A stretch of 64,000 nt of DNA from DATBLE01 sp963719325 (GCA_963719325.1 CAVRBW010000011.1:1-64000); one strand, 5' to 3'. Shown: positions 7,454-16,542, counted from the first letter of the stretch. The notes: generated from the sequence alone by a model not told the origin. A program made the numbers and translations.

Positions 7454-8827
7454 GTGCGTCGTTTTGTCCTGCTCATCGCGCTGATCCTCCCGGCGTCGGC
7501 AACAGCCGCGCCGGTGCCGACCGTCGCCGCGTCCGCGACGTCGGGACCGGCTCCGCTGACGGTTCATTTTCGCGCCGACCCATCCGCAACGGACCCCGCG
7601 CCGGCAGTCCTCTCCTACAGCTGGAGCTTCGGCGACGGCACGAGCGCGCCCGGTCAGACGGTCACGCACCGGTTCGCCAAGCCGGGCCGGTACACGGTCA
7701 CGGTGACGATCACCGACGCCCTGGGCGGGACATCGTCGGGCACGACGGCAGTCGACGCGCAAGGTCTCGAGCTCACGTTTACCCCGGCGACGGTCGTCTT
7801 CGGCAAACGTGTCGTCGCGCGGGGCGCGCTTGCGCCGGCGGCCGCCGGCGCCCGGGTCGCACTCGAGCGGCGGGTCGGCTCCGCATGGCAGGTCGTGAAG
7901 ACGGCCCGCACCGACAGCGCCGGTCACTTCAGCACGAGCCTGCTCCCCGGCCGCAACGGCGACTGGCGCGCGAGCATCGGATCGCTCCGGTCGATGCCCA
8001 CGGCCCTGACCGTCGCCCCACGACTCGACGTCCGCTCCGAAACCGGCACCGCGTTCCTCGGAGCGCCGATTCTCGTCCGCGCCCGGCCCCAGACGCGGGC
8101 GCCGGTGCGGGTGACCGTTCTTCGGGGCGGTCGCGAGGTCGCCCGGGCCCGTGGCCTCGCCGGACGTCGGTTCGTCGTCCCGACGCCGGGAGTCGGCGCG
8201 TTCTCCGCGCGAATCGAAGTCGGCGGCGGCGCCGTCACCGTCCCCCTCCACGCAGAGGGCCGCGCTCTCGCCCCCGGCTCAACCGGACCAGATGTCGTCG
8301 CGCTTCGTGCGCGCCTGGCGCAGCTGCACGTCCACGTGCCGTCGCCCTCGTCGACGTTCGGGTCGGAGCTCTTCGACGCGGTGACCGCCTTCCAGAAGGC
8401 CCGCGGGCTTTCGCGCAGTGGAGTCGTGGACGAAGCGACGTGGCGGGCACTCGCTCAAGACGTCGTGCCGGCACCGAGGTACCACACGCAGGATTCGCAC
8501 ATCGAGGTCAGCAAGAGCCGGCAGATCCTGCTCGTCGTCCACAACGGCGAGACGGTCGCGTACCTCCCGGTCTCGTCCGGAGCGGGCGGGATCACGCCTG
8601 CCGGGAACTACCGCATCCGCTGGAAGGCACCGGCGACGACCACCTGGCTCGGCTCGGCGATCCTCTACCGGACGATGACCTTCCGCGGGAACAACTACGC
8701 AATCCACGGCTTCCCGTCGGTACCGGCCTATCCGGCGAGCCACGGCTGTGTGCGCGTGCCGATCTGGCTCGCGGACTGGCTCTACCAGCAGTCGCCGGTC
8801 GGCGAGCCGGTCTACGTCTACGAGTAG
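7454..8827 (+). CDS. Secreted L,D-transpeptidase with PKD and peptidoglycan-binding domains
   Basis: A 457-residue exported wall enzyme (signal peptide to about residue 19, ATAA). Order: a PKD domain (about 23-98; YSWSFGDGTSAPG ... VTHRFAKPGRYTVTVTITD); beta-rich spacer domains; a PG_binding_1 domain (about 280-335; GSTGPDVVALRARLAQL ... AVTAFQKARGL); and a C-terminal YkuD catalytic domain with the hallmark HGFPS ... SHGCVRVP, whose Cys is the nucleophile for 3-3 cross-links. Start GTG 7454. Its last 10 bases overlap the convergent CBS gene. A PKD domain on an L,D-transpeptidase is unusual and may aid carbohydrate or protein binding. Confidence 0.9.
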   Translation: MRRFVLLIALILPASATAAPVPTVAASATSGPAPLTVHFRADPSATDPAPAVLSYSWSFGDGTSAPGQTVTHRFAKPGRYTVTVTITDALGGTSSGTTAVDAQGLELTFTPATVVFGKRVVARGALAPAAAGARVALERRVGSAWQVVKTARTDSAGHFSTSLLPGRNGDWRASIGSLRSMPTALTVAPRLDVRSETGTAFLGAPILVRARPQTRAPVRVTVLRGGREVARARGLAGRRFVVPTPGVGAFSARIEVGGGAVTVPLHAEGRALAPGSTGPDVVALRARLAQLHVHVPSPSSTFGSELFDAVTAFQKARGLSRSGVVDEATWRALAQDVVPAPRYHTQDSHIEVSKSRQILLVVHNGETVAYLPVSSGAGGITPAGNYRIRWKAPATTTWLGSAILYRTMTFRGNNYAIHGFPSVPAYPASHGCVRVPIWLADWLYQQSPVGEPVYVYE

Positions 8828-9240
8828 CCCTCGGCCTCAGGCGATTCCGCGGGGTCTTCCTCGGCGAGCCGGCGCTGCACGACGGACCGCGAGAGGACGC
8901 CGACCAGGCGGCCCTGCTCCAGCACCGGCGCGCGCTCGACCTCCGCTTCCTCCAGCAGGCGATAGCCCTCCTCGAGGGGGAGGTCGGCGTCGAGCGTCAG
9001 GACCGGCGGTTCAGCCGCACGGGAGAGAGGAGTCGAGGCAGGGTCGAGCCCCGCGGCAACCACATGCTCGACGAGCGAATCCGGGGTGACGACGCCGACC
9101 AGCGCTCCGGCCTCGTCGACGACCAGCACCGCGCGTACGTCGGGCCGAACCAGGTGCTGCGCCGCCTCCTGCACGGAGACTCCAGCGGGGAGCGTGGCCG
9201 GGTCCGACAGCATGCCGTCGCGGACAAGGCTGTTCGTCAC
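8818..9240 (-). CDS. Tandem CBS-domain protein
   Basis: A 140-residue protein consisting of a CBS pair (about 7-65 and 78-130; ...VQEAAQHLVRPDVRAVLVVDEAGALVGVVTPDSLVEHV ... VERAPVLEQGRLVGVLSRSVVQRRL). Such pairs bind adenyl nucleotides and tune partner enzymes. The start is GTG 9240, overlapping the glutamate dehydrogenase stop as GTGA, so an energy-sensing role linked to that enzyme is plausible (inference). The longer in-frame ATG start at 9342 would run inside the upstream gene. Confidence 0.85.
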   Translation of the reverse strand: MTNSLVRDGMLSDPATLPAGVSVQEAAQHLVRPDVRAVLVVDEAGALVGVVTPDSLVEHVVAAGLDPASTPLSRAAEPPVLTLDADLPLEEGYRLLEEAEVERAPVLEQGRLVGVLSRSVVQRRLAEEDPAESPEAEGYS

Positions 9241-10529
9241 GGGTAGAGCCCACGGGCGTCGAGGGCGGCGGCCACCTCGCGGATCCCGGTGACGAGGGCT
9301 GCCTGGCGGAGCGTGAATCCTCGGCTCTGACTGAGGTCCCACACCCGGTCGAACGCGTCGCCCAGCTTGTCTGCGAGGCGAGCACGGATGTCCTCACGAC
9401 CCCAGAAGAGCCGGCCCAGGTCCTGCACCCACTCGAAGTAGGAGACCGTGACACCGCCGGCGTTGGCGAGGATGTCCGGCAGTACGGGGATGCCGCGCTC
9501 GGCGAAGACCGCATCAGCCTCGAGCGAGGTGGGTCCGTTCGCGCCCTCGGCGATCATGCGCGCCTTGACCCGCGGCGCGTTATCCGCCGTGACCTGGTCC
9601 TCGAGCGCAGCCAGGACGAGGATGTCGCACGGAAGCTCGAGCAGTTCCTCGTTCGTCAGGTGCTCTCCCTCGAACTCGGTCAGGGAGCCGTGCCCGTGCT
9701 CGACTGCATGGGCGTGGAGGGCGGCGACGTCGAGGCCTTTGTCAGCGTGGACGGCGCCGGACACGTCGGAGACGCCCGTCACGATCGCCCCGCGCTCGGC
9801 CAGCTCGAGCGCCGCGACGGCGCCCACCTTGCCGAAGCCCTGCACGACGCAGCGCAGCCCCGCGAGGTTCCAGCCCAGACGCTCGCAGGCACGCTCGACC
9901 ACCATCACGACCCCGGCTCCCGTCGCCTCGGCGCGGAACACGGAGCCTCCGATCGAGATCGGCTTGCCGGTGACGATCTCCGGCACCGCGTGGCCGACCT
10001 GCATCGAGTACGTGTCCATCATCCAGGCCATGGTCTGCTCGTCCGTCGCCATGTCGGGCGCCGGGATGTCCTCCTGCGGACCGATCACCGGCAGGAGCTC
10101 GGCCGTGAAGCGGCGGGTGACAGCCTGGAGCTCGCGGCTCGAGAGCGCGCGCGGATCGCAGCGGACGCCACCCTTCGCACCGCCGTACGGAAGACGCAGC
10201 AACGCGCACTTCCAGGTCATCCACATCGACAGCGCGGCGCACTCGCCCAGCGAAACGTGCGGGTCGTAGCGAACGCCCCCCTTCGTCGGACCCAGCACAG
10301 TCGAGTGCTGGACGCGGTATCCCGTGAAGACGGTCCGGCTGCCGTCGTCGAGGCGAACGGGGACAGCGACGATCACGGACCGCTCCGGAATGCTCAACCG
10401 CTCGGCGATCGCATCGCTGATCTCCGCGTGCGGCAGGACTTGTTCGAACTGCGCGAGGGCGGTGTTGAAGAGCGGGGTTTCCCACTCGAGGGACCCTCGT
10501 TCGACCGGTACCTGCTCGACTCCTGGCAC
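9237..10529 (-). CDS. gdhA: Glutamate dehydrogenase (Glu/Leu/Phe/Val dehydrogenase family)
   Basis: A 430-residue NAD(P)-dependent enzyme interconverting glutamate and 2-oxoglutarate plus ammonia. The substrate domain has GPTKGGVRYDP, WKCALLRLPYGGAKGGVRCDP with the catalytic Lys, and DIPAPDMATDEQTMAWMMDTY. The Rossmann domain has VVQGFGKVG. The late motif ANAGGVTVSYFEWVQD is typical of the roughly 420-residue GDH class rather than of leucine dehydrogenase. Start GTG 10529. It forms an operon with the CBS gene. Confidence 0.93.
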   Translation of the reverse strand: MPGVEQVPVERGSLEWETPLFNTALAQFEQVLPHAEISDAIAERLSIPERSVIVAVPVRLDDGSRTVFTGYRVQHSTVLGPTKGGVRYDPHVSLGECAALSMWMTWKCALLRLPYGGAKGGVRCDPRALSSRELQAVTRRFTAELLPVIGPQEDIPAPDMATDEQTMAWMMDTYSMQVGHAVPEIVTGKPISIGGSVFRAEATGAGVVMVVERACERLGWNLAGLRCVVQGFGKVGAVAALELAERGAIVTGVSDVSGAVHADKGLDVAALHAHAVEHGHGSLTEFEGEHLTNEELLELPCDILVLAALEDQVTADNAPRVKARMIAEGANGPTSLEADAVFAERGIPVLPDILANAGGVTVSYFEWVQDLGRLFWGREDIRARLADKLGDAFDRVWDLSQSRGFTLRQAALVTGIREVAAALDARGLYP

Positions 10530-10616
10530 GCGGGCAGTGTAAGGACGCCGCGGCGGCGGACGCTCAAGGAACGGCGCGCAGGAGCCGATCCTCTTCGTGT
10601 CGAAGCAAGGTCTCCA

Positions 10617-10703
10617 ATGGCACGATCTCTGAAGCTCAGCGCGATCTTCTCACTCGTCGCCTACGCGAGCGGCGCGGCCGCGCTCCTCTGGCGCCGCCAC
10701 TAG
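10617..10703 (+). CDS. Putative 28-residue single-TM peptide
   Basis: A short reading frame from ATG to TAG encoding MARSLKLSAIF ... LLWRRH: a basic N-terminus, one 17-residue hydrophobic helix and a basic C-terminus. A weak AAGG lies about 6 bases upstream. The layout fits a bacterial small membrane protein, but with so few codons it could be chance. Confidence 0.3.
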   Translation: MARSLKLSAIFSLVAYASGAAALLWRRH

Positions 10704-10821
10704 CCGCCGGCGCCCCTTCGTCACACTTTCGTTCCAGGGACTGTCCCTGGGTCACGGCTCCTTCAGCCACGGCGGTCGCGGCCACGTCGCGTTTCCTTGA
10801 CCGATCCGTCAGACTCGTGGC

Positions 10822-11700
10822 GTGACCAGCGTGCTGATCGTCGTCGCGATCGTCGTCCTCGTCGCCGTCGTCTGGGCGTTCACCTCGATCAAGATCATCC
10901 GCGAGTACCAGCGGATCGTCGTTTTCCGCGTCGGCCGCTGCATCGGCACCAAAGGGCCGGGAATCATCCTCTTGATCCCCGTGATCGACCGACCAGTCTG
11001 GGTCGACCTCCGAGAGCAGTACCTCGAGATCCCACAACAGAGCGGGATCACGAAGGACAACGCCACGATCTCGATCGACTTCATCGTCTTCCACCGCGTC
11101 GTCGACGCCGTGGACTCCGTGGTCAAGGTGCAGAACTTCGCGGGCGCGGCGGAGAACATCGCCGCCACCACGCTCCGCAGCGTCGTCGGGGACATGCCCC
11201 TGGACGACGTGCTGTCCAAGCGGGAAGAGATGAACCTGCTGCTCCGGACGAAGCTCGACGAGGTGACCGAGCGCTGGGGCGTGAAGGTGACGAACGTCGA
11301 GGTGCGCGAGATCATCCCGCCGCCGGGCGTCCAGGAGGCGATGACCAGGCAGATGTCCGCCGAGCGCACCCGGCGGGCGGTCGTAACCGAGGCAGAGGGA
11401 TCCAAGCAAGCCGCCGTGACGGTCGCCGAGGGCGAGAAGCAGGCGGCGATCCTCACTGCCGAGGGCGATCGCCAGGCGGCGATCCTGCGCGCGGAGGGCT
11501 TCTCGCTCGCGCTCGCGAAGATCTTCGAAGTCGCGCAGACGATCGACGCGAACACCATGAGCCTGCAGTACCTCGAGGCGCTGAAGCAGATCGGCAACTC
11601 GCCCGCGACGAAGCTCGTCGTCCCGATGGAGCTGACGGGCCTGCTCTCGAAGGTCACCGGCCTCGCCGAGGACTCATTCGGCGGCGGCAAGAAGCCCTAG
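10822..11700 (+). CDS. SPFH/band-7 (stomatin-like) membrane protein
   Basis: A 292-residue protein with one N-terminal TM (about 3-20) and a band-7 domain (about 28-185; YQRIVVFRVGRCIGTKGPGIILLIPVIDRP ... VEVREIIPPPGVQEAM). A coiled-coil tail follows with repeated AEG.RQAAI units (about 195-235). Such proteins organise membrane microdomains and regulate membrane proteases. Start GTG 10822. No NfeD partner is adjacent. It is followed after 35 bases by a MarR gene. Confidence 0.92.
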   Translation: MTSVLIVVAIVVLVAVVWAFTSIKIIREYQRIVVFRVGRCIGTKGPGIILLIPVIDRPVWVDLREQYLEIPQQSGITKDNATISIDFIVFHRVVDAVDSVVKVQNFAGAAENIAATTLRSVVGDMPLDDVLSKREEMNLLLRTKLDEVTERWGVKVTNVEVREIIPPPGVQEAMTRQMSAERTRRAVVTEAEGSKQAAVTVAEGEKQAAILTAEGDRQAAILRAEGFSLALAKIFEVAQTIDANTMSLQYLEALKQIGNSPATKLVVPMELTGLLSKVTGLAEDSFGGGKKP

Positions 11701-11735
11701 CGAGCGACTAGATCATCGTTCGATATAACCCGCGG

Positions 11736-12140
11736 GTGGGCCTTGGGGCTGAGATCGAGCGTGCGGCGCAATTTCGAGCTGGTCTTCGGCGCTTCCTGCG
11801 TCAAACGCAGGAGGTCACCTCTCGTAGGGGTCTGTCGTCGCAACGGTATGACCTGCTCTTGTTCGTCCAGGCTGCTTCGGGTCATCGAACGACGACGACA
11901 GACTTGACGCGGATGCTCCAGCTGGGTCAGCCCGCCGTAACCGAACTCGTCAACCAGGCAGAAAACGCCGGGCTTGTTCGGCGCACGCCGGACGGCCTCG
12001 ACCGTCGACGCATCTGGATCGAACTCACCCCTGCCGGGCGCGACCGCTTGTTGCGTTGCCTGAAAGTGCTCGGAGACGCGAGAAACGAGCTGGCGGCGGC
12101 GGTCAGCGAGGCTGAGTCGAGCTATCACCTGAGCCGCTAA
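11736..12140 (+). CDS. MarR-family transcriptional regulator
   Basis: A 134-residue winged-helix regulator from GTG 11736. The recognition region is about 45-95 (TTTDLTRMLQLGQPAVTELVNQAENAGLVRRTPDGLDRRRIWIELTPAGRDRL), including the DRR wing motif typical of MarR. The upstream gap holds an AT-rich stretch (TTCGATATAA), a likely promoter. Its target is not evident. The downstream gene is a secreted Ig-repeat protein on the same strand. Confidence 0.85.
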   Translation: MGLGAEIERAAQFRAGLRRFLRQTQEVTSRRGLSSQRYDLLLFVQAASGHRTTTTDLTRMLQLGQPAVTELVNQAENAGLVRRTPDGLDRRRIWIELTPAGRDRLLRCLKVLGDARNELAAAVSEAESSYHLSR

Positions 12141-12232
12141 GTGTCGAAAGCAGCCCCGCGGTTTGACCACCTCGTCTTACGGAGACACATCAGGAGTTGA
12201 TGTTGTTCGTGCCTAACCAGGAGGGGCAGGTC

Positions 12233-13444
12233 ATGAAAGGATTCTTACGCGTAACTGGCGCAGCTGCCGTGATCGCGATGGTTTGTGCGGGATCGGCGTC
12301 CGCGGCGGCGCCCGAGACGAAGTCGCCGCCGACCATCGTTGGCGCGCCGATCCTCGGCAAGACGCTGACGGCCGGAAACGGCTTATGGCGCAACAACCCG
12401 GACACGTTCACGTATCGCTGGATGCGCTGTGACGCCAAAGGCAACAACTGCAGCACGATCACCGGTGCCACTGAGAAGACATACGAGCTGGTTACTGCTG
12501 ATCTCGGGCACACGATCCTCGTCCTCGTGACCGCCAAGAACGACGACGGCTCGCAGACGGCCAACTCACATCCGACGGACGTCGTCACGAAGGCGGTGGC
12601 GCCGACGAGCAAGACTCCACCGACGATCACAGGCAAGGCAGTAGTCGGCGCGCAACTCGTTGCTGATGCCGGCACCTACGGCGGAGGAGCGGTCGAGAAA
12701 TACGCCTTCCAGTGGCGCCGCTGCGACAAGGCCGGCGGGGGTTGTGTCGATGTCGCAGGAGCCACGGGCCAGACGTACGGCGTTCGCGGCGCAGATCTCG
12801 ATCACACGCTACGAGTCGAGGTGACAGCGAAAAACGACTACGGCAACACGGTCAGCGAGTCAAAGGCGACCGCGGTCGTTCAAGCTGCGACCGTTCCCGC
12901 AGTAACCACCAAGATCGCAGCCTCCCGGACGACGACGATCTGCTGCCAGACCGTTCGCTTGAGCGGTCACGTCTCCTCGAACAAGGCCGGAGAGCCAATT
13001 GTTGTCACCGCCCGCGAATCCGGCCAGGACGTCACCGAGACTGTCGCGAAAACCGTCAGCGACGCAACCGGAAACTGGACCGCGCTCGTCAAGCCGCTGA
13101 TCGCAACAACCTACACCGCCCAGACGAGCACCTCGAAGAGCCAGCCGGTCTCAGTCGGTGTCCACCCACGCGTCGGCTTCGGCATCTCTGGCAACAACTT
13201 CTCCGCGAAGATCACCGCCCGTGACACGTTCGCGGGCGCGATCGCCCTCTTTCAGGTGCGCTCGGGCTCAACCTGGCTCACGCGTTCGCTGATCGTCGTG
13301 AACACCTCCTCAGTCGCACGCTTCCACGTATCACTCAAGCGGGGACGCACCTACACCGTGCGGATCTACCTGCCACAACGGCAGGCAGGCCTCGGCTACC
13401 TCGACGGCTCCAGCCACATCCGCCGAGTCGGCGGCAACTCCTAG
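12233..13444 (+). CDS. Secreted protein with two Ig-like repeats
   Basis: A 403-residue exported protein. ATG 12233 is preferred because AGGAGG lies upstream and a clean signal peptide follows (about 1-24, GSASAAAPE). Two homologous repeats of about 88 residues follow: SPPTIVGAPILGKTLTAGNG ... YRWMRCD ... VLVTAKNDDG and TPPTITGKAVVGAQLVADAG ... FQWRRCD ... VEVTAKNDYG, each with a Cys pair around WxRCD...C. A CCQTVRLSGHV region and a beta-rich C-terminus follow. It is probably a surface or matrix protein and no catalytic motif is seen. Confidence 0.8.
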   Translation: MKGFLRVTGAAAVIAMVCAGSASAAAPETKSPPTIVGAPILGKTLTAGNGLWRNNPDTFTYRWMRCDAKGNNCSTITGATEKTYELVTADLGHTILVLVTAKNDDGSQTANSHPTDVVTKAVAPTSKTPPTITGKAVVGAQLVADAGTYGGGAVEKYAFQWRRCDKAGGGCVDVAGATGQTYGVRGADLDHTLRVEVTAKNDYGNTVSESKATAVVQAATVPAVTTKIAASRTTTICCQTVRLSGHVSSNKAGEPIVVTARESGQDVTETVAKTVSDATGNWTALVKPLIATTYTAQTSTSKSQPVSVGVHPRVGFGISGNNFSAKITARDTFAGAIALFQVRSGSTWLTRSLIVVNTSSVARFHVSLKRGRTYTVRIYLPQRQAGLGYLDGSSHIRRVGGNS

Positions 13445-13454
13445 CTCAGACCAC

Positions 13455-13490
13455 CCGGGGCGGTCTTCACGGATCCGAAGACCGCCCCGG
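13455..13490. terminator. 14-bp stem hairpin after the Ig-repeat gene
   Basis: CCGGGGCGGTCTTC (13455-13468) pairs perfectly with GAAGACCGCCCCGG (13477-13490) around an 8-nt loop, 10 bases past the stop. There is no T-run. It lies between the convergent secreted-protein and tRNA-Leu genes. Confidence 0.65.
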
Positions 13491-13536
13491 CATCTCCGAA
13501 CCCGGGGGACGGACCAAAGCAGGGCAGCGGGCGGAG

Positions 13537-13623
13537 TGCCGGGGGAGGGACTCGAACCCTCACGCCCCCTGGGGGACACCTGGTTTTAAGCCAGACGCGT
13601 ATGACCAGTTTCGCCACCCCGGC
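13537..13623 (-). tRNA. tRNA-Leu (TAA)
   Basis: An 87-nt class II tRNA with acceptor GCCGGGG/CCCCGGC, discriminator A, anticodon TAA in the loop CTTAAAA, and a long variable arm (TGTCCCCCAGGGGGCG). The T-arm is GAGGG-TTCGAGT-CCCTC. The CCA end is not encoded. Confidence 0.94.
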
Positions 13624-13683
13624 CGGAGCCAGGATAGCCCGGCCATCGCGACGCAAACCAGGCACGGCCCCTGAGGACTGTCC

Positions 13684-14427
13684 CTAGGTGCCGGGCGTCA
13701 ACTGGCCGACCGGGAATCGCTCCGGGCCCTTGCCGCGGAACTCGTCGCGGAACGTCTTGAACGCGTTCTCGCTGAAACGAGAGCAGCTCGCGACGACGTT
13801 CGTTCCGCTGACGACGTTGCCGTCCTGGATCTCGACCGTCCAGGCGGTCAGATACACCTTCGACCCCGGTGCGGCGTGCTTGGGGTACTTGACGTCCTTC
13901 GCGGTGTTCGCGATCGGCGTGACGAGCATCGCGTTCGGGCTCTCGTCGTAGAAGTCGCTGATCTGCTGCCGCTCGGCGTCGGAGACGCCGGGCCCCACCC
14001 AGATGACGATTCCGCCGTGCTCCATGTTGTGCACGGCCACCCTCGGATCGACCTCCTGCGTGTAGTTCCCCCAGATCGCGGGCGTGTTGTAGTGGCGTCC
14101 GCTGACCGGCGGGTAGGTCGAATAGGTGACCGACTGGCTGAGGGTGGAGATGTGCTGCGCCGAAGGCGAGGCCTGGCTCGTCGAGAGCGTGCACCCGGCG
14201 GCGGTCAACGCCGATCTGACTGCGTTCGGGTCGCCGGCGCCGCCGCTCCCGCCGCCTCCACCCACGATCACGACCAGGACGACGACGAGCGCGACGATCC
14301 CGGCGCCGGCGACGCCGTAGAGGATCCAGCGGCGCTGGTCCTCTGTGAGGCCCTGCCGGGGTGCGTGGCGTTGCTTCGGCGCCTGGACGCGGCGCGGCGG
14401 GTCTGGCGTGCGGGGCTTTTTCGCCAC
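13684..14427 (-). CDS. DUF3105 membrane-anchored protein
   Basis: A 247-residue protein from GTG 14427. A basic cytoplasmic N-terminus (residues 1-34) precedes one TM (about 35-55, LYGVAGAGIVALVVVLVVIV) and a Gly-rich linker. The extracytoplasmic DUF3105 domain has TYSTYPPVSGRHYNTPAIWGNY and HNMEHGGIVIWVGPGVS, with conserved His residues. The function of the family is unknown. It is the next gene downstream of the damaged helicase on the same strand, 14 bases from its stop. Confidence 0.88.
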   Translation of the reverse strand: MAKKPRTPDPPRRVQAPKQRHAPRQGLTEDQRRWILYGVAGAGIVALVVVLVVIVGGGGGSGGAGDPNAVRSALTAAGCTLSTSQASPSAQHISTLSQSVTYSTYPPVSGRHYNTPAIWGNYTQEVDPRVAVHNMEHGGIVIWVGPGVSDAERQQISDFYDESPNAMLVTPIANTAKDVKYPKHAAPGSKVYLTAWTVEIQDGNVVSGTNVVASCSRFSENAFKTFRDEFRGKGPERFPVGQLTPGT

Positions 14428-14441
14428 GGCGGGCGACTGTA

Positions 14442-16320
14442 TCAGGCGCTGAGCAGGGCCTCTGCGGCGAAGAAGTCCTCGACCGCGGCGCGGTCTGACG
14501 TGACCGGGCAGGCGGGCACGGACTCGAGGAACGCCCGGCCGTAGGGCTGGGAGCGCACGCGAGGATCGAGGATCGCGATCACCCCGCGGTCGGCGTGCGA
14601 TCGGATCAGCCGCCCGACGCCCTGGCGCAGTTGCAGCACGGCGGATGGAAGCGAGTACTCGCGGAACCAGTCTCCGCCGAGTGCGTCGATCCGCTCGCAC
14701 CGGGCCTCGACCAGCGGGTCGCCGGGCGCGGCGAACGGCAACTTGTGGATCACGAGCAGCGACAGCGACTCGCCGGGGACGTCGATCCCCTGCCAGAAGG
14801 TGGAGGTGGCGACGAGCACCGAGTCGACCTCTGAGCGGAAGCGGTCGAGCAGCCGCTCGCGCGGCGCCTCTCCCTGGGCGAGCACCTCGTAGGGGACGCG
14901 CCCGCGGATGCCGGCCGCGATCGCTTCGAGCGCCCGGTAGGAGCTGGTGAGCACGAGCGCACGGCCCGCGGAGATCCGGCAGAGCGACACGATCTCGTCG
15001 ACGGCACGGTCGAGCGCGTCCTCCGCACGCGGATCCGGGACGCCGCGGGGCAAGTAGAGGAGTGCCTGCGAGCGGTAGTCGAAAGGCGACCCGACCGCGA
15101 CCTCGCGCGCGTCACGGAGGCCGAGTCGTTCGCGGACGAACCCGAACTCGTCGCCGGCGGTCAGCGTCGCCGAGACCAGGACGGACGGTCGGGCCGTCGT
15201 CCCACAGCAATTCCGCCAGCGCGGGCGCAACGTCGATCGGCGCCCAGGCCAGAAGATCGGGCTCGGCCCAGACGACGCGGTTGCCGTCGGTCTCGAGGCA
15301 GGCGCCGACGTCCGCCGACAGTCGCAGTGCCCTCCGGGCGACGGCGTCGACCTCGTCCTTCTTCCCGGTCAGAGCCGCAGCGAGCTCGGTGAGCCGCGCC
15401 CCGAGCGCCTGGGTCGGCTCCTCCGGCACCTCACGGAGGCGGCGCCTGCCCGAGGTGGGCGCAACGGTCGCGAGCAGCCGCTTCCCTGCGGCCTCGACGC
15501 GATCCAGCGCGCGCGCCGGAACGGGAAGCGCCGCCTCTCGGCACGCTCGATCGACGTCCCGGAGCAGCCGGTACAGCACCGGTCCGCTGATCCGTCCGCC
15601 CAGCCAGGTGGCGGCGGACTCCTCGAGCCGGTGCGCCTCGTCGAAGACGACGGCATCGTGCTCGGGCAGGACGGCCGGCGAATCGGTCCGGCTGCGCAGG
15701 CCGAGGTCGGCGAAGTAGAGAGCGTGGTTCGTGATCACGAGCTCGGCCTGCGACGCGCGCTCGCGCGCGGCCTCCGAGAAGCACGAGCCGGCGAAGACGC
15801 ACCGGCGGCCGAGGCAACGGTCGGCGCCGACCGCGATCTCCGACCAGACGGCGTCCGGCGGCTCGACCTCGAGCTCGGCCCGGTCGCCTGTCTCGGTGGT
15901 CTCGATCCAACCTCGCATCGCCTCGAACGCCGCCGCGTGGTCCGCTCGCGAGAACAGCTCGCCTCCGAGGAGCCCGAAGCCGTGCAGGCCGTTCCGGCAG
16001 AGGTAGTTCTGGCGCCCCTTGAGCACGGCAACCTTCACCTCCCGCCCGAGCGCGGCGGCGGCGACCGGAACGTCCTTCGTCAGCAGCTGCTCCTGGAGGG
16101 CCTTCGTCGCAGTCGAGACGACGACGCGCCGGCCCGAGTCGAGAGCGGGAACGAGGTAGGCCAGGCTCTTGCCGGTTCCGGTGCCGGCCTCCGCAAGCAG
16201 ATGCTCGCCCGCGTCGAGGGCCGCCTCGACCGACTCCGCCAGCGCAACCTGCTCGGCGCGCGGCTCATAGCCCGGCAGGACCTGCGCGAGGCGCCCGCCG
16301 GGCCCGAAGAATCCGTCCAC
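14442..16320 (-). pseudogene. DinG/XPD-like DNA helicase interrupted by a 4-bp tandem duplication
   Basis: Two overlapping frames together encode a superfamily 2 FeS helicase. The first (16320 to about 15180) has Walker A AEAGTGTGKSLAYLVP, Cys residues for an FeS cluster (CLGRRCVFAGSCFSEA), and the DEAH box VVFDEAHRLEES. The second (about 15190 to 14442) has VLVSATLTAG, WQGIDVPGESLS and the motif VI region LRQGVGRLIRSHADRG. The frame changes at GGACGGAC (15179-15186, plus strand). Removing one GGAC restores DDGPTVLVSATL and a 624-residue protein of normal length. As read, the first frame stops after 402 residues, without helicase domain 2. A recent slippage mutation or an assembly error are both possible. 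Confidence 0.85.
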
Positions 16321-16407
16321 GAGCCAAGGGTAGGGACGGACGCGGCTGGAGGAACACGCGTTCGACCGGGCCAGCCGAAAATCCCGCTCGGAGCGGGCTT
16401 TTCCGGC

Positions 16408-16435
16408 TTGACAGGCATCTGCCGCCTGTTAGGGT
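16408..16435 (+). promoter_or_regulatory. Sigma-70-type promoter
   Basis: TTGACA (16408-16413), a 16-bp spacer and TAGGGT (16430-16435). It points at the His-rich gene, but an intrinsic terminator starts right where transcription should begin. Confidence 0.55.
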
Positions 16436-16442
16436 CGTGTCC

Positions 16443-16486
16443 GTCAGATCCGGTAGGCCTTCGGGCTCGCCGGATCTGGCTTTTTT
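16443..16486 (+). terminator. Intrinsic terminator at the very 5' end of a leader
   Basis: CAGATCCGG (16445-16453) pairs with CCGGATCTG (16470-16478), extended by a G-T and a G-C pair. The inner GCC-TTCG-GGC forms a stable tetraloop hairpin, and six T residues follow (16481-16486). No plus-strand gene ends upstream, so it is either an attenuator or the end of a tiny RNA of about 45 nt. Confidence 0.7.
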
Positions 16487-16490
16487 GTTG

Positions 16491-16542
16491 CCCATCTCCG
16501 ATACTTGGGTCTCCGCCCTACGAGGACAGGAGATGAGATGGG
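16491..16542 (+). promoter_or_regulatory. Leader sequence able to pair with start codon or RBS
   Basis: CCCATCTC (16491-16498) is complementary to GAGATGGG (16535-16542), which contains the ATG. The shifted segment CATCTCC (16493-16499) is complementary to GGAGATG (16529-16535), which overlaps the ribosome site. The two pairings are mutually exclusive. Function is inferred. Confidence 0.4.

Noticed and set aside
15112..16320. The two DinG-like pieces as two separate genes
   Set aside because: Each piece has half of the helicase motifs, and removing one GGAC unit joins them exactly.
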